Shown: in pieces, positions 12,301 through 21,300 of the stretch | How positions within the stretch are numbered: position 1 is the stretch's first letter | Layout: each line of letters begins with the position of its first letter | NCBI RefSeq assembly: GCF_037975245.1 | Contig: NC_092564.1 | Span: forward strand, 24,860,484 to 24,924,483 | Reading direction: 5' to 3' | Length of the DNA stretch: 64,000 nt | Origin: Apostichopus japonicus | Taxonomy: Eukaryota > Echinodermata > Holothuroidea > Aspidochirotida > Stichopodidae | The notes under the pieces: generated by a model | Seen by the model: the letters and a program-made list of their open reading frames with translations, nothing else | Told to the model about the DNA's origin: nothing | The model's database searches: none | Translations under genes and position numbers: made by a program

Positions 12301-15300
12301 CTTCTTCTAGGAACATTGTTCTCACGCAAGGAAGGAACAGCAGCAACGAGAGCGACATCGCTGTGTTGTCCGACAGAGAGCACCAGGAGTCTGACCACCC
12401 GAGGGGTAGGGTGGACAGCATCACCTCGGATAATGTGTTCGGGAACCCGGACGTCGGTGGTGATGCCCTGAAGGGTCGTAAAAACAGCTTTGAGAAGGAT
12501 GAGGAGGGGGGCGGTTATCTGAGCAGCTACGAGAGGAAGAAGACGGACTCTAGTCTGAATGGCTCGGGGTCCTACAGCGACCGAGAGAGCAGGAAGGAGA
12601 GGAAGGTGTCCATTTTGACCAGAGTCCGAGACGACCTGGAATCAGCCGATCACAGACTCAAGTTGTTTTATTCCATGTCTCTCTTTGCTACCGATGATGA
12701 ACAGTTCCAGTGTCATGTGGTGGTAAGCTATCATTTGGTTATTTCACTTATTAATAGGAATTATTATAAGTAGTATATATAGATTTCATTTAAATCTGGG
12801 AAATATGGAAAAAATGAACTTTTAATGTAAGTTTTAATGATCCTCAAGGTTTAAAGATTAAGAAACTGTTTATTGCCGATAGATCTTTGTTTGTTGCCGT
12901 TGTATCAATTGCATTGCATTACTTTGGATTGTGTTGTTTCGTATGACCGTTTGTTGTATTTTACTGTAATGTCCTGTATTTTACTGTAGTGAATTACAAT
13001 GCTTTGCTTTGCATTGCATTGTTATATTGTATTGTTTGTTTATTGTAGTGTACTATAATGTACTGAACAGCATTCCAGTGTTTTGTATTGCCGTTTGTTG
13101 TATTTTACTGAAATGTCCTGTATTTTACTGTAGTGTATAACAATGCTTTCATTGTTGTATTGTATTGTTTGTTTATTGTAGTGTACAGCAATGTCCTGAA
13201 CTGCATTCCAGTGTTTTGTACTATCATGTATCCAACTTTTGTATTGCATTGCATTGTTTTGTGCTGTATTGTTTTTGATTAGTGTCATGTATTGTATTGT
13301 TATGATAGCAGTGTCGGTGTTGGTATTGTATTGTTACTATTGTATAGTATTGTATAGTCATGTATTGTATTGCATAGTATTGTATTGTAAAATATTGTAT
13401 AGTCATATATTGTATTGTAAAGTATTGTATAGTCATGTATTGTATTGCATAGTATTGTATTGTAAAATATTGTATAGTCATATATTGTATTGTAAAGTAT
13501 TGTATAGTCATGTATTGTATTACATAGTATTGTATTGTAAAGTATTGTATAGTCATATATTGTATTGTAAAGTATTGTATAGTCATGTATTGTATTACAT
13601 AGTATTGTATTGTAAAGTATTGTATAGTCATATATTGTATTGTAAAGTATTGTATAGTCATGTATTGTATAGTATTGTATTATTAAGTATTGTAAAGTCG
13701 TCTTGTATTGTAGTGGTATTGTCATGTTGGTATTTAGTCATGTATAGCCATATAATGTGTTCTTTTGTGCTGTTTAGTGATGTATTATCATGTATTGTTT
13801 TGTCATGTAAAGTCATGCATTGTATAGTATTTTATAGTTATGTATTATATTGTAAAGTATTGTACATTCATGTATTGTATAGTATTGTATTGTAAAGTAT
13901 TGTATAGTCATCATGTATTGGTAATGTCATGTATTGTATTGTCATGTTTGTATTTTGTCATGTATAGCCATGTTATGCGTTCTTTTGTGCTGTATAGTAT
14001 TGTCATGTATTGTTTTGTCATGTAAAGTCATGTGTTGTATTGTATTACAATCTAGTTGTTAATGCTCTTCTTCAGATCTCTTTCCATTGTCTTCCCACAG
14101 GGAATCATTTGTTCTCCTTCCATGTTGGGTCTAGTGTATTACGAAGGACTGGTAGTCATCTCAACGTCCCATATCTACGTCTTGAAAGTGTTCAAAGAAG
14201 AATCGTATGTTTTTCTTATACATTTTGTAAAATCTGTTACGCCAATTAAATGATCTTTACCGAGATACAAATCCTCTAGCAAATATTTTAAATATTCCTT
14301 GTGTTGTTTTTTGTGACAATAATTTCAAATCAGTAATCATTATAGATTATAGACCACCCATAGACCACCCACAGAGAGGATAAACCAGCAGAATCTCCAC
14401 AAAATAAAGCAGTTGCAGAGTGCAGTTTTTTTATCATAAATTTTTATTTTTTATTTTGTGGCCTATAAATTACCTCGGTAGAAAAGAAATCAGTAGTTCC
14501 TGGTTATACTGCTGTGCACTATAAGAAGTGTAATTAAGACATTATTCACAGCCTCCAGAAAACATCAAAATTAAAGCAAATGGTTATTAAAATTTCTAAT
14601 GTGTGTGCCTTTCCATAGAATGATATAGTTCATGAAACCGGAGAAGCAAGTTAGAAATTTCATAGTTATTACCCTGTGTACATTTATGCATAACCAATTT
14701 AAAATTAAATTGATCAGACAAAGATGATTTATTATTGCCGAGATGAGTAAATGCGGAATTCGAAATTCTGCTTTCTCTGTTATCTTTACATATGAAAAAA
14801 TATGTATTGTATATCATTAAAAAATATGACTTTTAATATATTTGAACTACAGAGAGAAACCTTCCGACTTCCTGACCAAGAGATTAAACTTTTCGATGCA
14901 AGAGGTTCTGTACATCCATGTCGGCGTTGGTAGCCAACTGATCCAGTTTGAGATGGCGGCAGACGGAGGCCGATTTACTCTCATGACCGGGGACAGCATC
15001 ACCGTTGAAAGATTTGCAAAACGAATCCAGGGTGAGTCTGGATATGTTTTCATGAATTTGTTACTCCTCTTCTCAATTTTGCTTTGTTCACATTTCCATG
15101 TGAACTCTACTCATTCAGTTACTGTTATCTTCAAATATATAGGATTTACACCATTGGGCACAGCCAATATGAACCCAACTGTCAAATCCAAGTACTGGAT
15201 CGGGCACACTGTTGTGGTTAACTAGTAGAGCTGTAGGTGACATGTGCTTTAGAAACATCATAGGCCATCCCTTTCCCCCTCCCTATAACCTTTCTCCTTT

Positions 15301-18300
15301 ACCCATCATTTCTCCTTACCCTCTCCATACCTCCCTTTTCATTCACCCTCACCCATCCCATCTCTTTCACCTATTCTTTCATTTACTGCTCATTCTCCTT
15401 CCCCCCTTTTCTTTTGGTACATCATAGTAACATAAATGAAAGAAAGTTAGTTTTATATTAGTACATCTTGAAAGATGTCATGGAACACTATCTGCTCTTA
15501 TAGTAATGGTGATATCTGCCAGTATTATGAGTCCATTCACCTTGTAACTGGGTGAAGTGGTTCATAATCCAGCCTCAGGGATGGAATTAGTTATCTTGAT
15601 AAATCAAATATCACAAAATCCAGGGTTTTTATTTATTTTTATTCAAAAAGAGGTTTATGCCCATCTCAAAAATTATTTGAGAAAAGAAAATAGTCTGAAA
15701 TGGCAGTTTGGTTGAAATTATCATTTTTGTTTCTCTCCGTATCGCCAGCGCTGGATATTGATGAACAGAAATATTTATTTAGTTTGTGATGAGTCAGGTC
15801 TTACCTCACTGCCAAAAGCTACTATTTTAGTTTTAGCCAAAGCCACATTTTTATGCCTATTCATCTTTAAAATAATAGTACAATAGCTCCACCTCTTTGT
15901 TAGTGCCATTGCAACCAAATTCACCTGTCCAGGAACTATAGCGTATTGTTTTGGGCAACTTTGTCACGAGTCGAAACATTTCTTAACACGATTCGTTATC
16001 GCCCAATTATTTTCCTGACCCAAGTTGAGTGATTATCTGAGTCATACTATATCTATTGGGAAAACTTGTTTGAGTCACTCGCTACTTTGGTGACTTGAGA
16101 CTGGACTTGTTACAAGATTTGCAAAAAAAAAGCTGTATTAAGTATTCTTCATAATGCCCAAAATGTGACACATCTACAGCAGTAACTTGCTTTATCACAA
16201 GAACAACTTCATCCCATAATTTAAATGTAAAAAAGAGGCTATGTATGTCTGTTACCAAAGCATCACAGACCTGGTATATATATGCTTTTGCATATTAACA
16301 TCAATTACTTACTTAAAAGAGTGTTGGAACATTTTCAAAAAATTGATAGCCTTTGCCATTATTTGAAGTGAATTTTTACTACAGGCTAATGAATGGCATT
16401 TTTGAGGCATTAAGTTACCAGACATCATTGGAAAATTGACCATAATCAACATAAACTGCTGCTTTTAATAGGATGATAATCCTGAACGACAAGGAAGAAA
16501 AGTCTGCAAATAAGAATGAAAAATCTGTTCTTCATTGGAGAGATTTGATGCACACAAATCCTACCCCCCATTAATTGTTTAGAAAAAAGTTCAATGTTTG
16601 CTTCATATTTGTACAAATCTTTCTCTCTTTAGAATCATTGACGTTACTTAAGGACAGTCCGCATACAAAGTTTCAAGGTGTTGAAAGGAATCACATGGAG
16701 GTGCAAGATTCTCTCCTCTCCCAGATATCAGAGGATGGTGATGTAAACTTGGAGGAAACTGTCTACATCCATGCCTTAGATACCAAACAGAAAGGTGAGT
16801 TTCTTTCAAAAGTTGTTATGATTATATAACCCTTGGAAAATATTATAATTTTACATCAGCATTTTAGTGTTTATTTCTTCAATATTTAATCGGTGATTTC
16901 AGCTGAGGAGAAATCCTATTGCATCAGTAAAAATTGATGAAAGACAAAGATGTCGCATGTCATTGTATAATATTCTTATCTAAATAAAATGAACGACTCT
17001 CAAACTTTTTTTGTTTTTAAGTCTTATTGTGGAACAAGCCGTGAAGACATTATTTGGATGATGTATTTATTCAGTCTTGCCTTGTCTCTTTGTGCTTTAT
17101 GAACAAAGCCATTGCTATACCTCTTCTTACACGTGCTTCTATTGTCGTATGGGAGAGTTAAAATTATTTAAAGGAAATACTGCTGGTTTGATTGGATGAC
17201 CTGTATGGTTCTATTACTTCAATATAAATGTGACCACATTTCCATTTTATGATTGCATCTCCATCTCAAGAGTACATCTCCATCCATCTTATGATTACAT
17301 CTCCATCTTATGATTACATTCCCATCTTATTACATCTTCATCTTATGATTACATTTCCCTCTTATGATTACATCTTCATCTATGATTACATCTTCATCTT
17401 ATGATTACATTTCCCTCTTATGATTACATCTTCATCTATGATTACATCTCCATCTATGATTACACCTCCATCTATGATTACATCTTCATCGTATGATTAC
17501 ATTTCCCTCTTATGATTACATCTTCATCTATGATTACACCTCCATCTATGATTACATCTTCATCTTATGATTACATTTCCCTCTTATGATAAAATCTTCA
17601 TCATACGATGACATCCCCATTTTATTATTACATTTCCATCTTATGATTACTTCTCCATCTTATTACATCTCCATTTTATGATTACATCTTCATCTTATGA
17701 TTACATCTCCAGCCTATGATTACATTTCCATCTTTTGATTACATCTCCATCTTATGATTACATCTTTTTCAGATGCATCATCATCTTATATGAGGCAGGG
17801 GATCTTCATCACTGAGAGCAATATCTACCTCCTTCTTGAGAACTGTTCTTGGCCTCTCATAGGTCTGAAATCTACCGCCAAGGTCACCACCAAAGGACAA
17901 CATTTTGCTCTCAAAGAACATTTCAGCATCACTGATGTGACTGACCTGGTATGACTTTACACTTTATTTTATGTGAAAATTTGTGTGTGACTGGGAAAAA
18001 TCATGTAAGAAGAAGGGCAAAAGGTTTAAATAAACGAAATGTTTTTATTGCGAAGAATTATCCCTGAAAACATTGCGGCCTATCCACGAAAATATTAATT
18101 TCATATAATAAAAGAAAATTTTACACGAGGAATTGTGCTGGTATTTATCAGCTCTGTCTTCAAAATGTTGTAAAAATATTGAGAGAGACTTTTTTCCCAT
18201 ACATGAAACCTGTGACTTGGATCTCCCTTTGCTTGACACTGTTTAATGTTGTCTAGCATATGACATGCATAAGGAGGGTCATGCTTTAGGTGAATTTCAT

Positions 18301-21300
18301 TCGGACTGACGGGTATTTTGAGATTAATCTTTTGCAGCAGTCGCAAAAAGAAACCAAACTTCCCATACGGAGAGCTCTGTCTAATCTCTGAAGTCATCTT
18401 TCAAGTGAAAGAAAGCATTCATTTCAACCAATTGTTCGTGCATAATTGAGAGGACTTCTAATTTGAATGAAATAGCCCGTTGGGCATTAGACTTTTACTG
18501 GAGATGATGAATTTCTTTTGGGGAAAGTTCATGTATCTATCGGAAATAGGAAAGAAAATGGATTTTTTGAGGCTTTTGCACTTTTCGTACTGTGAGATAT
18601 ACTGTGATATGCTATTGCAATGAAAGCAGTTTTAATCAGATAATTTCTTGTTTATTTCCAGTTGTTCTAGTGGATCATTTCTGCCTTCCTTGCAAGTCAT
18701 TCTTGCATGATACTCATTTTTTTGGTTTAGCTAACTTGTAGCACATAGAATAATGTTGATGGAAGGGTTCACATCATCTGTAATGTTAACACCTCATAAA
18801 CACGATATCGCAAGAAGGGAATCATTGGCAGAGCTCATATTTGGAGTGTAGGAGTACCACATTGTGTAAAAGAAGCCTATTTTGTTTGGTGGAGGGCAGA
18901 GGTCATTTGAGGTCACCAGGGGTCAAATTGTGAAAACCTTGTAATCACGATTTTTCAATACTGGAAGCTTGGGCTGACCTCTTATTTAGTGTGTAGAAGT
19001 ACCACATTGAGTTAAAGAAGCCTATTGTTTTTGGTGGAGGTCATTTGAGGTCATCAGAGGTCAAATCGTGAAACCCTTGTAAACATGTACACCCTCACTA
19101 TACATTACGTCAGATTCATGAAGAAAACTGCTCATGTTACATCATCGAAACCCCAATGCATTTTTGCATTCAGGTTTTCGGTTAGCTAACCTGTAGCACA
19201 TAGAATAATGTTGATGGAAGGGTTCACATCATATGTAATGCCTTTCTAAGGAGGGGGTAGGTGAGTTTGACTTTTTCAAAAAGTGTAATGTTGATGGAGG
19301 GGTCCACATCATCTGTAATGACTTTCAAGTGAAATGTGACCCTGATTCTCATTGGAAACGAAATACTATCCCCTCCATTCTGCTAACACTTCAACATCAA
19401 AATGGTTTGATTTATGTTTTGATATAAGTTGTCATAGTTAGCTTTAATATATACCTGAGGATGAATGTCTCGGAAGAATCTGTCAGAAATAACGCCAAAT
19501 CAATCATGCGCTATGTTGAACAAACATTCCAACAGTACGGTGTTAGAAAAACCCTTGTAAACATTAAATTACAAGCGTTACCTTGTTATATTGATTTACC
19601 AACTTGAACATAATCCAGATGTTTGCTAACAACAAATCTTTCATTTTACTTTTCTCCTCCAACAAATCCATCTCACTTTTCACTGGATTCATGCTTTTTC
19701 TCCTTCAAAATGTTTGCTAAAAAGAAGTCTTTAATTTTCTTTTTCATTAAACAAATCCATCTCACTTTCACTGGATAAGTTGTTTGTTTGAGAGATAGAG
19801 AGAGATAACTGTTGAAAGCTGTTGACAAGCCATGTATCACTGCCGATAGCCAGTCGGAAGTTTTATAAGATATTATAATAATAAACATTATCTCAAGGTG
19901 ATTGATCGAAAACATACGTAAAATTCAAGATATGGATTTGAGTCCGTCAAAAATTGCAATGACAAAAATTGTAAGATTTATGGTTAATTTGACTTTCATA
20001 TATATATATATATATAATTTTTTCATTTTCGTATTTGCAGGAATGCAACATGCAGGAGTTGAAAGTGGTGATTAACTTTTCTGATGAGGTAAGAATTCTA
20101 ATTTTAAATTCAACTTGTTGATGTATTCTTTGTTCGAACCTTTATTTTTACTAACATTTACCTATGAAGCAACGTTGTTTTTTATGACGATGTTTATTCA
20201 AATATTTGTATATACCTGAAGTGTCTGCTTTTTTTTATTTTATTTTTTATTTTATTGTATTGAGCTGTTGGTAGGAGAAGATGAATGTATAACAAGAGCA
20301 ATCAAATTACTAAAGGTAGCTCAGAATTTCATATCTCATCCAAAATTTGTTCATAAAATTCCAATGAGAAATTCTGTAGATGATTCATATACACCACACA
20401 CAAAAAAGAACCCTTATCTTTTCAAATTTCTGTCTTCACAAAAATCTAACTTGTAAAGTTAAGAATCTGAACCAAAATTACACAAACTATGCACACTTGT
20501 TGATATGCCTAGGATCATTGAGCTATTTGGGGGGGGTTCTACCTGCATATTTTCTTACGTATAATGTTACATATATCTACGCCTGCATATCCTGCATATG
20601 TATGAAGTACATACCTTTCACCAGCAGACTTAAATTTAAGAAGTGTAATTGACTTGCCCATGGCCATGTGTTATACATCCTCATAAATTACTATCACATT
20701 TTCCCAAACTTAGTCATCTTTAGCCTGCATATTTTATTATGATGAAGTACAGTACCGTGTACCTGCACATATTTGCCTGCATTAATTGCATGTAGTTTTC
20801 TATCTTTTGACATATTTATGTAAAGTTACATAATCATTTGCCTGCACCCTAAACTCAACTTACGTAGCTTCTGCCTGCATACATACAGCTTTGACATCAA
20901 GTCACATATCATCTAGTTACATATTAGCATGAAGTTACGAAATCATCTACCTACACCTTCACATTATTATAATGTAACATATATATTGCCTTCATATACT
21001 GTATGTTGCATTTCTATTGCCGGCACTTCTTCATAAAGTAACATATCACCTTGTAGACACAAGGAATGGTTGTATAGGTTTTGCTGGAACCTTGACACCA
21101 AGTATCATATCTTCTGTCTACATATAGTTATATAACATATATAGTTATATATCATTTCAAATTGCATATGAGTCTACTTGCATATTTACATGAAGTTACA
21201 AATCCTTCGCTTACAACTTTACATTAAATGTAACATATGTTTTGCATCCATATACAGTACTTTGCGTTGCTTTTTGCTTGCACATTGTCATAAAGTTACA

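Noticed and set aside
13224-13895. Long open frames on both strands rich in Ile/Gln/Tyr or Leu/Tyr/Ser/Val
   Set aside because: They are translations of the pentamer satellite; the 75-bp unit is a multiple of three, so frames stay open without selection.
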